Part shown: positions 1-19,950 of the stretch, piece after piece
Layout of the letters: each line of letters begins with the position of its first letter
How positions within the stretch are numbered: the stretch's first letter is position 1
Source: Sardina pilchardus
Taxonomy: Eukaryota > Chordata > Actinopteri > Clupeiformes > Clupeidae
Assembly (NCBI RefSeq): GCF_963854185.1
Contig: NC_085003.1
Span: forward strand, 16,898,637-16,962,636
Length of the DNA stretch: 64,000 bases
Direction: 5' to 3'
Program-made: the position numbers and the translations under genes
Notes under the pieces: model-generated
What the model saw: only the letters and a program-made list of their open reading frames with translations
Database searches by the model: none
What the model was told of the DNA's origin: nothing

Positions 1-111
1 GTGTGTCAATGTGTATGTGTGTGTGTGTTTCTGTTTATCATTGTTTAAGTGTGTGTGTGTGTGTGTATGTATGTGTGTGTGTGTGTGTGTGTGTATGTGT
101 GTGTGTTTATC

Positions 112-149
<38 letters not shown>

Positions 150-170
150 TTGTGTCTGAGAGAGAGCTAC
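1..170. repeat. (TG)n-rich microsatellite
   Basis: Interrupted GT dinucleotide runs fill the left edge. They are probably intronic for the plus-strand gene whose last coding exon begins at 466. From 171 to 465 I see no gene, only AT-rich DNA and another short TG run (about 424-448) that leads into the splice acceptor. Confidence 0.85.
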
Positions 171-465
171 TTCTAATATTCTTAATGTAAGATTTTTGAA
201 TTATGGTTCCTACACTGCCTAGTATCTACTATATATAAGTAAGGTTTGTCAGTATAAAGTTCTAATTTTGTTGCTCTAATTTTCAATACTGAAGTCCTAA
301 TTTTCCAGTTCTAATTTTGTTCTTGTCGCATCGCGCCGCATACATGTCCGGTGGGCGCTGGTCTTTAGACAGTGTGTATGTTTCACCAGTACATCTGTGA
401 TAGTGATTCATCCACTGTGCCTTTGTGTGTGTGTGTGTGTGTGTGTGTTTATGTCTGTGGCGCAG

Positions 466-1953
466 GTAAATCATGGGCGTCCAGTGCCGCTCCTGGACGA
501 GGTGGCGCTCCACGGCGAGGTGCTGGGCAACACCGACGCCTCACAGTCCTCCCTGCACGGCAGAGCGGGCGTCTACACCATCACCGAGAAAATCTCCAGC
601 TCCACCCCACACTCCACCACCAACACCACCACTAGCACCACCACCAGCACCACCAGCACCACAGCTGGATTTGGACACGGCTCCTCTGCCATACGCTCCA
701 ATGGGAAGCCCTCAGAGAAGCCCATCAGCAAATCAGTGTCCTTCCACGATGAGGTCATCATCCGGGCGCCTGGTGAGGTGCGCGAGGACGTGCGAGATGG
801 AGGGTTGAACGCACACGCGGCCAGAGTGGTCAACACACACACCACCAGAGGTGGCAACACACACTCAGACAAAGGGGCGACAGACATACCCCTGGTGGTC
901 ACGTCTACCCCAAGCGTGAGAGAGGAGAATGTAGGCCCACCTTCAGATCCTATCTCCAGCATCTCCAGTGAGTCACATCTGGCAAGTCACAGCGTAAACC
1001 AAGGAGACACAACAACAAAAGCTGAATCTCAAACAATAATAAATCAGTCTGGACCTGAGTCTACAACGCAATCAAACGACGACAGACCAAATAAACCAGA
1101 TAAGAGTATGTCTGATGACCCAACATCAGTTGAATCCAACCAAGCAAACCCAGACACGTCAAAGTTAGCTACAGCTGAAGAAGACCCCTGCCAAGAAAAA
1201 TGGAACCTGAGTCCCATCAAAGAAAGCCCATGCGAGTCTCTACCACAGACGAGCCAAGACCAGACCTCAGCCGAGGACAAAGACCAGGACCCGTCTCAAG
1301 AGCACACGAGACAGGAGGACGAGTCAAAACCAGAGGAGGTGACAAGTGTTGAATCGCAGCAGAGTGCGTCACACACAGATGATCAAACCCTGCCGACTCC
1401 AGACACTGACGTAGCTAAAGACCCAGGAAATAATCCAGAAGCACAACACAAAGATAGTGCGGAGGAGACGTGTCCGAACGTCCCTGAACCTGCAACAGAT
1501 GCATTAGAGCTGGCTGGTCCCAGCACCCCCACTCTTGAACCACACTCCGTGGCCTCCTCCACACACGCTCAAGACGAGACCCTCGCGCAGGACGACAAAC
1601 CCAGCACGGGGCCGAGCCCCGAGGAGAGCAGTGCTGACGTGAACACAGGGGCCACCACAGACACCAGTAGGACAGAGAGCGCAGCGGATGCTGCCTTAGC
1701 AGACGATAGCAGCCAGGGTGGTGACCTTGGAGAGCCCGAGCCTGGAACAGAGGAGAGCGACGCGGCGGATGTGGAAACGCAGGCTGCCAACGCAGCAGGT
1801 CAGGAGAAGAGAATCATGCCAGATATCATCATCACCGGCACCACAGACCCCGAGGACGAGACGGACGACACGGAAGACACGGAGGAGAAATTCACAAAGA
1901 TCACCAACCTGGATGATGACGTAACAGAAGTGACCAACACAGATGGTCAGTGA
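466..1953 (+). CDS. Last coding exon of an unrecognised gene (acidic, disordered C-terminus)
   Basis: An open frame follows a TG run and a plausible acceptor (GCGCAG at 460-465). It reads VNHGRPVPLLDEVALHGEVL at its start and ends at TGA 1951-1953, about 495 codons. The start of the exon looks folded and conserved-like, followed by a Ser/Thr-rich stretch (Thr runs at about 605-660) and a motif KSVSFHDEVIIRAPGE (about 730-775). The rest is low-complexity sequence rich in Asp, Glu, Ser, Thr and Pro with no stop, ending in an acidic tail (DDDVTEVTNTDGQ). No domain, membrane segment or catalytic motif is visible. The long open frame, better composition than the other frames and the preceding acceptor support coding. 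I do not recognise the family. A cytoplasmic tail or scaffold tail is possible, but that is a guess. Upstream exons lie left of the window. Confidence 0.6.
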   Translation, partial: VNHGRPVPLLDEVALHGEVLGNTDASQSSLHGRAGVYTITEKISSSTPHSTTNTTTSTTTSTTSTTAGFGHGSSAIRSNGKPSEKPISKSVSFHDEVIIRAPGEVREDVRDGGLNAHAARVVNTHTTRGGNTHSDKGATDIPLVVTSTPSVREENVGPPSDPISSISSESHLASHSVNQGDTTTKAESQTIINQSGPESTTQSNDDRPNKPDKSMSDDPTSVESNQANPDTSKLATAEEDPCQEKWNLSPIKESPCESLPQTSQDQTSAEDKDQDPSQEHTRQEDESKPEEVTSVESQQSASHTDDQTLPTPDTDVAKDPGNNPEAQHKDSAEETCPNVPEPATDALELAGPSTPTLEPHSVASSTHAQDETLAQDDKPSTGPSPEESSADVNTGATTDTSRTESAADAALADDSSQGGDLGEPEPGTEESDAADVETQAANAAGQEKRIMPDIIITGTTDPEDETDDTEDTEEKFTKITNLDDDVTEVTNTDGQ

Positions 1954-1989
1954 ACAAACTGTTAAGACTCCATCAGACGCACACACGCA

Positions 1990-2237
1990 CATGCACACAC
2001 ACAACCACACGTATGCATACACACAGACAGACACACACACACACATACACACACACACACACTCACAGACATAAAGATGGAAAGGACTGAAACAAGAAAT
2101 GATCCAGGGGAAAGCGCTTGCATGCATGAAAGTGTGAGTTTGTGGTATGGACAGGGTGAGTTGGTTATTCTATAGCAGTAAGATTCTCTTCACAAGAGAG
2201 GCCAAAGCATATAACTAAGAACTCAAGCCCACAGCAG

Positions 2238-2281
<44 letters not shown>

Positions 2282-2320
2282 ACACATATGCACACACACA
2301 CACACACTGACACACACACA
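1990..2320. repeat. (CA)n microsatellites in the 3' region of the first gene
   Basis: Two CA-rich blocks (about 1979-2064 and 2238-2318) lie just after the stop codon at 1953. An AATAAA-type signal (ACAATAAAG at about 2472-2480) could serve the plus-strand gene as a polyadenylation signal, giving a 3' UTR of about 0.5 kb. Confidence 0.7.
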
Positions 2321-2575
2321 GTAGCCTATATGTATATAAACCATAATGCCATGACACAGCCTTTTGGTCCGGCAGAAGATGATGAGACTATGACATCCAG
2401 CTGGTGAAAAGTACCAGCTACCTTTGCGCCAAACGACAGACTGGAAATGGTATGGTGTGTGTTACCATTATACAATAAAGACATTACAAGAATAAACTAA
2501 AAGGACATTAATATTATTTCACTGCTTTGTTATGCTTAGTGATTTTCGTTAGTGTGTGTGTATGTTTCTGTGTTT

Positions 2576-2731
2576 CTCAAGGTTACCAAGTACTGTCGAA
2601 AAACTAAATCTAGCTTGAGTTGTTGCAACAGCTAAAGCCGTAGGCAGCTACAGCCTAACACTTTGAAGGCATGAACATAGGGGCTTATGTTTTTTTTTTG
2701 TTTTGTAGCGACAGTACTTGTTGACCTCAAG
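2576..2731. mobile_element. Short inverted-repeat (MITE-like) element
   Basis: The left end contains CAAGTACTGTCG (ends about 2598) and the right end its exact reverse complement CGACAGTACTTG (2709-2720). The outer 23 bases match with about four mismatches. The interior is about 110 bases and non-coding. No clear target duplication was found, so the class is unassigned. Confidence 0.5.
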
Positions 2732-5556
2732 AAAAATTGAGATCTACTGTATGTGAAAAATCACTGGATTTCTCCTTTAAAAGAGGGAAAGATTTCTTCT
2801 TGGCCTATGCTAGACATACACTATGTTTAAAACAGACTGACTCTGCTCTGAGATCTTTTAATAGGATAAATGTGAATCTGAAGACCCATACTTACCTCTG
2901 AACCAGTGCCAGTTCACTGCTGCTCACTCGTTCCTTATTCCTCCGAACAGGCCATGCCCAGTCCTTAGAGATTAACCAGGGAAAGGTCAAAGGACATGAC
3001 AATCATACTGTTACTTTGTTGTTCGCCATAAAAGTGAGCATGACTAGCATGTGTGGTACTACACTAGCTGCTGGTATACCTAAGGAGTTTAGACTGTCTC
3101 AAAGCTTATCAAATGACCTTAGATAGCCACAGGCCACCAGGTCAAGTCATCCATCTTGTCTACGGGGATTAAAAGCATGACCTGAGCACAACCATGGTCA
3201 GTTTATATCTAGGAGTGTGATTAACACTGCTAGTACATGAATATATGAGACATTTACAGCAGACAGTACTGATGTGTTTTGTTCAGTATCGTGGAAAGAC
3301 AGTTACTGAGTTACATACAAAGACTCTGAAAGAAAGTATCTCAGTCTCCTGAAACTCCGCCCACTTAATCGACTAACTGAATTAACGGATGATTAAGGAA
3401 ATCCGTCTTGGCATTTCACTGATCTGATCTTCAGAGACGGAAAAAGTAAACTGTGACCTGAGACTGTGAACTGTGACCATAGTTTACAGATGGAATAGAG
3501 GGAAAGGGGGAAAGATGGACATTTAGATTAAAGGCTTGGATCTTCTGAATACTGCCCAAATACCCCCTCTCCATTCCAGAGGTGTCCAGATCAGTAAGGC
3601 TATAGGGCTTAAGAGGATCTCTGGCCTCCCACACAAGCTCAACAGACTCACTAATGGCTGCACTGACGTTGATGGTGCAGCCAGTCTTCTCTCCTACTTC
3701 TTCCAGACACACTAAGGCATGAAGCGTACAACCCACAGTAGATGCAGAGGTCAAAAGTGGTAAGAGGAAAAACAAAACAAAAAATGAATGGCATCACTGG
3801 AAAAAAAGGATTCTGGATTGGGCATCCCTCTGTGGACTCAAGTACAATCAACATCAGTGGCAGGGATTAGTGTATCAATCAGCTTTTCTTATACGGAGTG
3901 TGCAACGCTGTACCAAAAATATTCTCACCAACAAATCTATCGAGAAATCTGCGAAAACAAAGACACTGTGACTCTTCAAACTGATTTATTGTGTGAGTGG
4001 AAGACAGGCTTAGAGAGAAACACTGAAGTCCCCTCCCATCCTCATTGTCTTTAGGGGCCATTCCTGGGGGTATGGCCAGAATTCTGCTTCCTTCATGGTC
4101 TGTGTAGTCACATGCAACTAACACTTCTTGACGGTATAAGACCCAGAACATTAGGACCAGGGGATGAGTGTGTGTGGCTGTGTGATAAGAGTGGTGTTCA
4201 TGGCTGGAAAACTCCCACTAGACACAAACACACATACAAGTCCCGTCTTTCAGGAAATCAAAACTTCAAAAACTCCCAAACGCACAACAGTCTTGTCCCA
4301 TAGTAAGGCAGCCAGGCACAATACTGGCACACTCAATAGTTAATACACACATACAGGGATTTGTTCATAGGGCAAGTCAAAAGGCAAATATCCTATATAA
4401 TATACAGCACACAGTCACAGATTAATAATGACTGTTAGGTGATCACCGGTGATGTCATACTAAACAAGGTTGGTATAGTAAATATAAACACACTAAATGC
4501 TATCATGGGTAAAAAAAAGTTTGCTGACATGACTGCTAAATGACATTAAATTATGATACGCCCCTCACACCGTATACATGCACAGGGACTGCTGTAGTGG
4601 CATACAGACATTACGAAATAATATTTTTAAAAGAAGGGTACAAAAAACAAAATCAGTCAAGAAACAAACAACAATAAAAACAACAACAATAACAACAATG
4701 CAAATAGAGGCACGGAAGACATGGTGTTCTGCTTCTTAAACAAACAAAAAACAAAAAAATCAGTGTCCATGGCGACAACAACAACCAGTCCAAACAATCA
4801 GTCCATAGGATGAGGGGAAACAGTGCATTCAGCATTCCTAAGAGCTTCACAGGAGCCACACCGAGCATTAGGACAACAGGCACACCGAGAGACTCGTCGT
4901 CATCACACAGCCCTGTAGACTCGTGGCCTCTTAAAGGTTAGTGTATCTTTCCGCAGCATGGGATTTTCAATTGCAACTCGTTCATTAAAATACATTAGTT
5001 TGGTAAACCCAGCAGCGCTGTAGTGCTAAGGGTGCGGCGATACCAGGTGAGCACTCACTCCGAATCCTCCAACTAGCTACTTCAGCCCTGACTTACATTA
5101 GTGATTCGCCTCTCCTACCAGTATACATTAGCTAGATGGTGATTAGCCACCTAAACATCGCCAGATGGCTCATCACATCACATATAAGTCACACATGAAC
5201 CCTTGCACCAGTCTTCCATCAATCCTTTGTTACTGGTGCTATACAGCTGACGTGTGACCGTCACAAGAGCCACTCACAGCTGTTCCATATTGCTAACGAC
5301 CACTGTGTGCCATTGGTGAGCTGTGTTAATAGATGCCTTGTGAGCTACTGTGTCGTGTTTCTAACAGGCTTGCACAGCTGTTGTGGGCTGTGTTACTGGA
5401 GCTGCTATGCCGTGTTTATGACGGTGTGCTGTTTCTCACTGCTCTGGGTAGACACGCTGGGGTGAGGCCAGTGTGTTGGTGAATCCTTAGGAATAACACA
5501 AGAGGTGCTCCCTGCAGGTTTACATACAGTCACAAGCAAACACACACACAAGCATG

Positions 5557-5588
<32 letters not shown>

Positions 5589-5773
5589 CACAGACACACA
5601 TTCTCTCTCATTTGTGACTCACTCAACAGCACGCACACACACACACACACACACAAATACAGTCAACTTGATATATATAAAAAAAACAATCTCACAGGTG
5701 CTTTCTCACACGCGGCGCACACTAAATATCTCCTACACTCAGTGTTTGTGGACAGGTGTGTTGGTTTGTTTGT
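2732..5773. other. Intergenic region and probable calu 3' UTR; no gene recognised
   Basis: This 3 kb holds no coding frame I can assign. A minus-strand open frame at about 3431-3775 looks somewhat protein-like but has no recognised family. The part nearest 5774 is presumably the calumenin 3' UTR. A TTTATT (AATAAA on the minus strand) lies near 3982 and could end a long 3' UTR, but this is uncertain. A CA-rich stretch lies at about 5535-5655. Confidence 0.5.
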
Positions 5774-9235
<3,462 letters not shown>

Positions 9236-9257
9236 GTCTTCACACACACTCTAGACC
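9236..9257 (-). other. calu: calu 5' UTR part of the first coding exon
   Basis: On the minus strand a TTTCAG acceptor ends just above 9257. The exon continues through a short leader to the ATG at 9235. This implies a spliced non-coding first exon upstream (see 10111). Confidence 0.7.
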
Positions 9258-10110
9258 CTGAAAGAAAAATAGAGGGAGAGAGGAGGCATATGAGTACATC
9301 TTAAACAGTAGGCTACTGCTGCTGGATCAACTGGACAATCAGTGCAGCTACACAGTAATTCACCCAATACAACTGTAGACAACTCACACACTGGTCAACT
9401 CTGCCTCCAAGAGGCAACGCAAAGAGTTGCATAAGAAACTCATCTAGTTTCCGAGAAGGGATCCTAGGGACGGTAATCCACATTTCCTAATAATAACTAC
9501 GAAATTCATAGACAGCACGTCCAGTAGCCTAGTCATCTTCCTAACTCAACAATGACACTCGACCTTTAAATACAGTATAACAATTCTGCGAGTGTTTCCG
9601 CTTCCAGCACAGTTTGGAGCTAAAGTAAACATTATTTCAGAAACTAGCTGATCGAAAGAATCTGTATCAACTAGGCGTGAGTTTTTGTAACAATGTGGCA
9701 AAGTTGGCACAGCGGGCTGCGGTTCGGGTCAAAGAGAGACCTGCATTTTCGCAACTACTTTACTAAAGTCAAGTTCGAGAGCCTGAGAATAAATTAGAGC
9801 TCCTATTTCTATTCAACAAACTCAATTTGCTCTGTGTTAATCTAAAATCTACGAATAACGCCGTATTGAAAAAAGCAACTCTGCCTAAAGTGACACCCGA
9901 ACTCTAACAACTTCAGTTAGCGATGATAACCTATCCATCAATTAGTGATGACATTAATTTCTACTTTCAGCCGCTGGACGCACAATTAGGCTGCAACACA
10001 GATAAAAGGAGTGGAAGCATGATGTAGGCCTACACTGGTAAATATGTACATTTATGAACTTGTCAGAAATAGATACTTTACTGAGTAAAGTACCCTAAGA
10101 GGATACTTAC

Positions 10111-10200
10111 CGGCCGGTTTCTTTGTAGAATAATTTCGCTTCAGTCGCGTCTATCCGGACACCCGCCCTACTTGTGCCATCGATTTCCTGTGCTGCAATA
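10111..10200 (-). other. calu: Probable non-coding first exon and promoter of calu
   Basis: On the minus strand a strong donor (GTAAGTATCC, at 10101-10110) follows a GC-rich stretch containing CCGGCCG. It matches the acceptor at 9257 as the only good leader-exon partner I see. The upstream boundary is not determined. The 850-base intron between them is AT-rich, with no other feature I recognise. Confidence 0.55.
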
Positions 10201-11305
10201 ACATACTGGCCAATAGGAATTTAGGGCACTAGCTAAATCCCACCTTCTCGCCTATGTAATGTCACAGTTCCATTGGTCCACTTCAGTAGAGTAGAGTTAT
10301 CGAATTGGTTGGGATCCGCCACGTCCTCAAGCCATGTGTAAAAGCAGGCAGCTAAACTATCTCCATTCACAAATCTGTGTTTTGTTGCGAGTTGGTCAGC
10401 CCATCTTAAAGTATCTTCTTCAATCGGACCACATTGCGTTACTTGCGTAACTTTCAATGAATGCACCCATGGAATTTCACCACACAAAAACGTTTCTCGC
10501 TGTGTCTACGAGCCAAAAGCTTCTCTAATGTTTTTTTCTTTCAGCCCACGGTGTGCTGGGTTGTAGGGATGAGCATAGCGAGGCTCTGTGAAACAAACGT
10601 TCAAACTAATTGGCTTGGGGCCCTTCAGTCAAATAAGTCACAGATCACACTATGTGTAATAATCTTGCTTTGTAATTGGCATCTTTTTTTCACAGCACAA
10701 TGGCTTAAATCTGTTGATGGTTATGTCATGTTTGTAAGTCTCAATCTGTCCATTGCTTTTCACAGAACTCGCCAGAAGTCATTGGGGTCCATGCCACCCA
10801 GCCACACAGCTCCTAACATTGCTCATAACTTCAGGTGGGCGGGGGGGCATTTTCATGTCTGTGCCCAGAGGGCATAACAGTTTGCTGCTGACACTGGTGA
10901 AATGCACCGAAAGTTCACTTAGTCTTGGTCACATGACATGGGTGTTTTGAACAATATTTTGAAGCAGTGGTCTTGGCAAGGCGGTTTCGAAACACTTTGT
11001 TCTTAGAAAGTTCGACACTGACTTGAGACATCGGTTTCGAGCGTCACATCCCCCCTGGGGTGTCATGTGACTTAATGCAAGGGAGTGTGGGGTAAGATGA
11101 GCCACCTTCTGTATCCTGGCAACCATCCTATCCTATCATGTGACCCTAAATTTAGTTTGCCTTCTCCATTTTCATGTTGCTGTGGAAGGACGAACTTGTG
11201 GGTGAAGTGTTAAGCATATTTTTCACACAGAGGCACACAAAAACAGGTTTTGCCCATCAGATATCGGGTGTAATCAGTATTACAGTGCATCATAAGTGAT
11301 TTTTT
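10201..11305. other. Intergenic stretch between calu and utp15
   Basis: No recognised gene. On the minus strand an open frame of 84 codons (about 10233-10487) has a protein-like composition but no recognised family. The rest holds no repeat or RNA gene that I can identify. Confidence 0.4.
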
Positions 11306-11665
11306 CACTATATTGCCAAAAGTATTGGGTCACCTGCCTTGAACCCCATATGAACTTCAGTCACATCCTATTCTTAATCCAAAGGGTTTGATATGACATT
11401 GGTCCACAATTTGCAGCTATAACAGCTTCAACTCTTCTGTGAATGCTCTCCACAGTGTGTTTATGGGCATTTCTAACCGTCCTTTCAGAAGCGCATTTGT
11501 GAAGTCACAGACTGATGCTGGACGAGGAGACTGGCTCTCATACTGTGCTCTAATTCATCCCAAAGGTGCTCTATTGGGTTGAGGTCAGCACTCTGTCCAG
11601 GCCAGTCAAGTTCATCCACACCAAACTCCATCCAATCCATGTCTGCATGGACCTGATGCCCTGTT
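11306..11665 (-). mobile_element. Truncated Tc1/mariner-like element
   Basis: It starts with an end sequence CACTATATTGCCAAAAGTAT, nearly the same as the right end of the element at 40812-41604. On the minus strand a broken frame carries the Tc1 transposase C-terminal signature (WPGQSADLNPIEHLWDEL). No second inverted repeat is present, so this is a fragment. It lies beyond the probable end of the utp15 transcript. Confidence 0.75.
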
Positions 11666-11740
11666 GATGCTGATGCTCCTGGGATACAACTCCAGTAAAG
11701 AGGAAATGAACGCGGGCACAAGAGATGAGAAAGAACCTGA

Positions 11741-11746
11741 TTTATT
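11741..11746 (-). terminator. utp15: Probable utp15 polyadenylation signal
   Basis: TTTATT on the plus strand gives AATAAA on the minus strand, about 235 bases after the utp15 stop codon at 11978-11980. Confidence 0.6.
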
Positions 11747-11977
11747 TTTAGAAAAACGAACCATGTACACGCACACACAAAAAACGTCTGCATGTACGTA
11801 CACACATACATACACATGTACAGTGGTAGGCATTATAGGGCAGCATGACCATTCAATAGCAAAGCCAAAGGACTCCTCCTCTATTGCCACGGCATCACAC
11901 TCTCCCTGCCTCTCTCTCTCACTCACTCATAGTCCACAGAATGGTCACATGACCAGGGCAGAGAGGATCGTGGTCCA

Positions 11978-16264
<4,287 letters not shown>

Positions 16265-16449
16265 TGCCTGACCCGTCAATGCACATAAACAAGCACACGG
16301 ATGGATAGGAGACACTGAAGAGATGATAATTATAAAGACAGCCCGACACAACGTTAACTGAAATACTGATCCATACCTGACTTGTATCGCGTAACTAATT
16401 ATGGCCAACACAGCTTTTTTCAGATATGTTGCTAGATGCGCGTTCTTAC

Positions 16450-16520
16450 CTTCTGCAATGAGGTACGGGACTACCACTGACACAGAGGACTGGGTAACAG
16501 CTAATGATTCACCGTGCTTC
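16450..16520 (-). other. utp15: Probable utp15 non-coding first exon
   Basis: On the minus strand a donor GTAAGAACGC (16440-16449) follows CATTGCAGAAG, and a good acceptor (GGGTCAG) ends at 16268 just before the start codon at 16264. The transcription start is not determined; the right boundary is approximate. Confidence 0.5.
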
Positions 16521-16529
16521 CGAAGAAAG

Positions 16530-19500
16530 TTTCGACTAAATTGGCACCAAAATACAATCTGCTAGAGCTTTCCGCAGGGGATAATCATCCAATTCGCATT
16601 TCGTATGTAACAGTAATTCCTACATTACTTTGGCCGTACTGTTTAGTTTCAAGGCCTAAAAAGTGCGGAATGGGTAAAATCACGTTGCTAAAATGCAGGA
16701 CACGGCGCAGCCATTACTGCCTATGACGACTTCCGCTTTCCGATTTCTTCTGCTTCTGGTTCTTCTGTGATTTGCGAGTTCAGTGTTTTACCGCCATCTA
16801 CTGGACTGAGGTGTGACCACATTAGGACGTCAGTAAATAAGTAAAAGTAAATAAACAAATAAAAAGGCTTATGACTCTCTCAGAAAATCACTGTTTTGGT
16901 TGTGGACTGTTTTCCAGGTAGACTCAATAGATTGTTCTATGTAACTGAGTTCTTTATACCCTCTTATATATTAAGTTGTTCTCTCTCTTCAGAGTAACCT
17001 ACTGCATGTTCGAAGTAAATGCTTCATGGTTTCTATTTCTCTATAGTGTGAGTACATTCCAAGCTCATATTTCCCTATTATGTGTAGGCCACTGTTCAGT
17101 CCTGTATGTCCTAGTTTTAGCCTGGTGAACCAGTTTTCCTCCTGTCGTGTTTTAAATTTTCATTTGCTAAGTGAAACCTGTACTTCTACTTGCTCTGATT
17201 TAAGTGCTTATTTTTGTGAACTTGTCTGCCTTCTCATTGCCCGACAGGTGCAAACGACGTGCAACTTATGACAATACATGCAAATCAACAAAACATGTGC
17301 AAATAGACAAAACACAAACAACTTAGGAAAACATCTTCATCTTCATTTGACAACACGTGAACATCATTTAGAAAACGTGCTGCAAATTCAGAAAATACAT
17401 TTACATTTAAAAAACGGGCTGCCAATTTACAACACATGAAGAAAACGTGAAAACATTCAGAAACGCGCTCCGAAACTCAAAACACATGCAAATCAGAAAA
17501 CATATACCGAACTCACAACGAAACGGAAGTGTTTCCAGGGGGACAATTAAAAGTGATGAACACCTCTGAACAAATGGCGAAGGGATGTGTGACAGTGACA
17601 GCTAGCTCCTGTTTTAAAAGTTCTGGCTCTGAATGATCGGAGCCCGTATTAACAAAGAATTTTACGGCTAAAAGTAGCTCCTAATAGACAGATTTCCTGT
17701 TTACTAACAAAACTAGATGCGCGCGCAGCCGCGGGGCAGAAGACGCCGAATGGCCGGTCATAACGTTATAAAGTTAACCTAATAACCTGCTGCTGTAAGC
17801 TATAATCGGCATTTTTTGTATGCCACTGTTGTCTAAATGATGAGAACATCTCATGTATGAGCTTATTTCAGAGTTTGTCGTTCGTTTTCATTATTTATAA
17901 AACATCGTCTTTTTGGCGGTTTTGGTGGTTTCTGGCAAATATATGCATTACTTTACATTCCTGAACATTCTCTAACCATCGTCATTTTGAATAGTGCTGT
18001 TTTCGGCACTAAAATTCATTTTAATCTTTTCACGGAGAGCAGCTGCTTAATGCTGTTCATGGTGCTTTCTGCCCCTTGTGTGCGCACGCATGTTTTCGAG
18101 AAATCTATGTATAGTGATGGGTGAACAAAGCCTGATGACAAAATGATCTGAAGCATCAAAGTATCGAACACAACACAGTGACATCTGGTGGTCAGCAGAA
18201 ATGGCAGCGGCTATGAAGTCGACACAGCCGAATAAAGTTTAGGCCTACAACATGAACATAGGAGAGACAGAAAGAACACATGTATAGCCTGTGGCATGAG
18301 ATGACTTAAAATTAAATACATTAATTAGAACTAGGGTATTATGCTATGTTTGAATATAGCATAGTGTGTTCAGTGTTTGAATTTTCATGTGTTCAGTTGT
18401 TTAACCAGCTGCTGCAAGAAATCCAGCCTTCTGCTATGTGGCAAATTGCAATGGGCTATCAATTTCCTTTAAATAAATAAAGGTTAGGCCTTATCCAATA
18501 AACTTCCATAGCCTACTTATAACCAAGAGGGGTAGTCTCTTTTATTTATAACAGGCCGTTATTAGACATAAATACTTCATGAACGGTGCTTATTTCAACA
18601 GTATTAGTCTGTTCAACAAATTCTATTAGATTCTATTCTATTCTATTTCAACAAATTAGTCTGCTTGCACTGTGTTGAGGAGGGAGGGGAACTAGAGGGG
18701 GGGGGGGGGTATGGTGTGTCATATTATGTGTTATATGTTATATGTGATGTGTGATATGTTATACTGTATGTATGAGACTGTGATGTGAACATCAAATGCT
18801 GCTGTCTTTTTATGGAATGGAATGACATGTGTGAAGAAGAATATCCTTTATAGGATAATAAAGACTCTTATGTGACTTTATTATGGCCGCTGTACCATGG
18901 AAGCGAGTGGTCATACAGGCTAGTGTTTTTGTCCTCTCAATATTTTTTAGCTGGGATTATTATTACTGAAACCCCACCAGTCCAAATAAACCTTGGCATC
19001 GTTATAGCCCCACATGGCTGATACAGAATAAAATGTGTTATAAAATGTGTTTCTCTACATGCTTCCACCCCTTGAGGTTGGGTAGGAGCTCTCTCTGAGA
19101 AATTATGATGGCAACATCTCTCTCTAAAAGGGCTATATAAGACCATCTCTATCGTTAATGGAGCTTTGTAAATCAATTACATTGACTTGAATTGACGTAA
19201 CAGGCAGGCAAAAATAAATACTAAGTCTGACAACTCTGCAGTTCAGAACTTAGCTCTTCCACTGCTTCACTGGAACTTCAGTCAAAGCAGCAGAAGACTT
19301 TGCTGTCAAAAACAAACAAAACAAACAAAAGCACTGCCTCTCAAAGGCATCATAATAAACACTGTTTCTATTTCAGCTATTTTTCTTTTTAATTATATGT
19401 CAGGACTCCGCAAATTCTGAAACTAATAAGATCTTTCAACATGTAAAACATGCAGAAGAAACAGTTGTCAACTATATTTCCCATTACGGTATGTACAGTA

Positions 19501-19950
19501 ATTAATTGAGAGCAAGTATTCTATGCAATTGTAAGCAAAACCCTCTGACTACGACCAACTTTCAATTCTGATGTGCCAAGATATGTGCCCTGCTACAACC
19601 AATGAGAAAGTCAAAGCTAGTTTTGTGCTTCCAACATCTGACATGATAAACATATTTCTATATTAGGATCTGGCCCAGAGGTCACTCAATTTGAATGTTT
19701 GAATGTCTGACCTTACATCCATACCCCATTCCAAGAATGTGTCCACTCCTAAATGTACCTGGACCACAGAAGCTGTGCAGCTGAGTGTTCCCAAGTCTTC
19801 ACGTAATGGTCCTACGGGATGGCACAAAATCCGCCTACAGAGGGAGAGAAATAAAAAGATGGTAGAGTATCTCTTACTAGGGAAGAGCAAAGGACATCAT
19901 GCAACCATTCAAAACATTCTTTAAAAATATTCTTAATCATATTATATCTA
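16530..19950. other. Intergenic, no gene recognised
   Basis: AT-rich DNA between utp15 and the minisatellite. About 17255-17530 is a degenerate A-rich repeat in which short units such as AAAACATGTGCAAAT and AAAACGTGCTGCAAA recur with variation. A G11 run lies at about 18698. No coding frame, RNA gene or promoter can be supported. Confidence 0.45.

Noticed and set aside
573..962. Minus-strand Val/Leu-rich frame
   Set aside because: It is the antisense of the Thr-rich (ACC)n coding stretch of the plus-strand exon.
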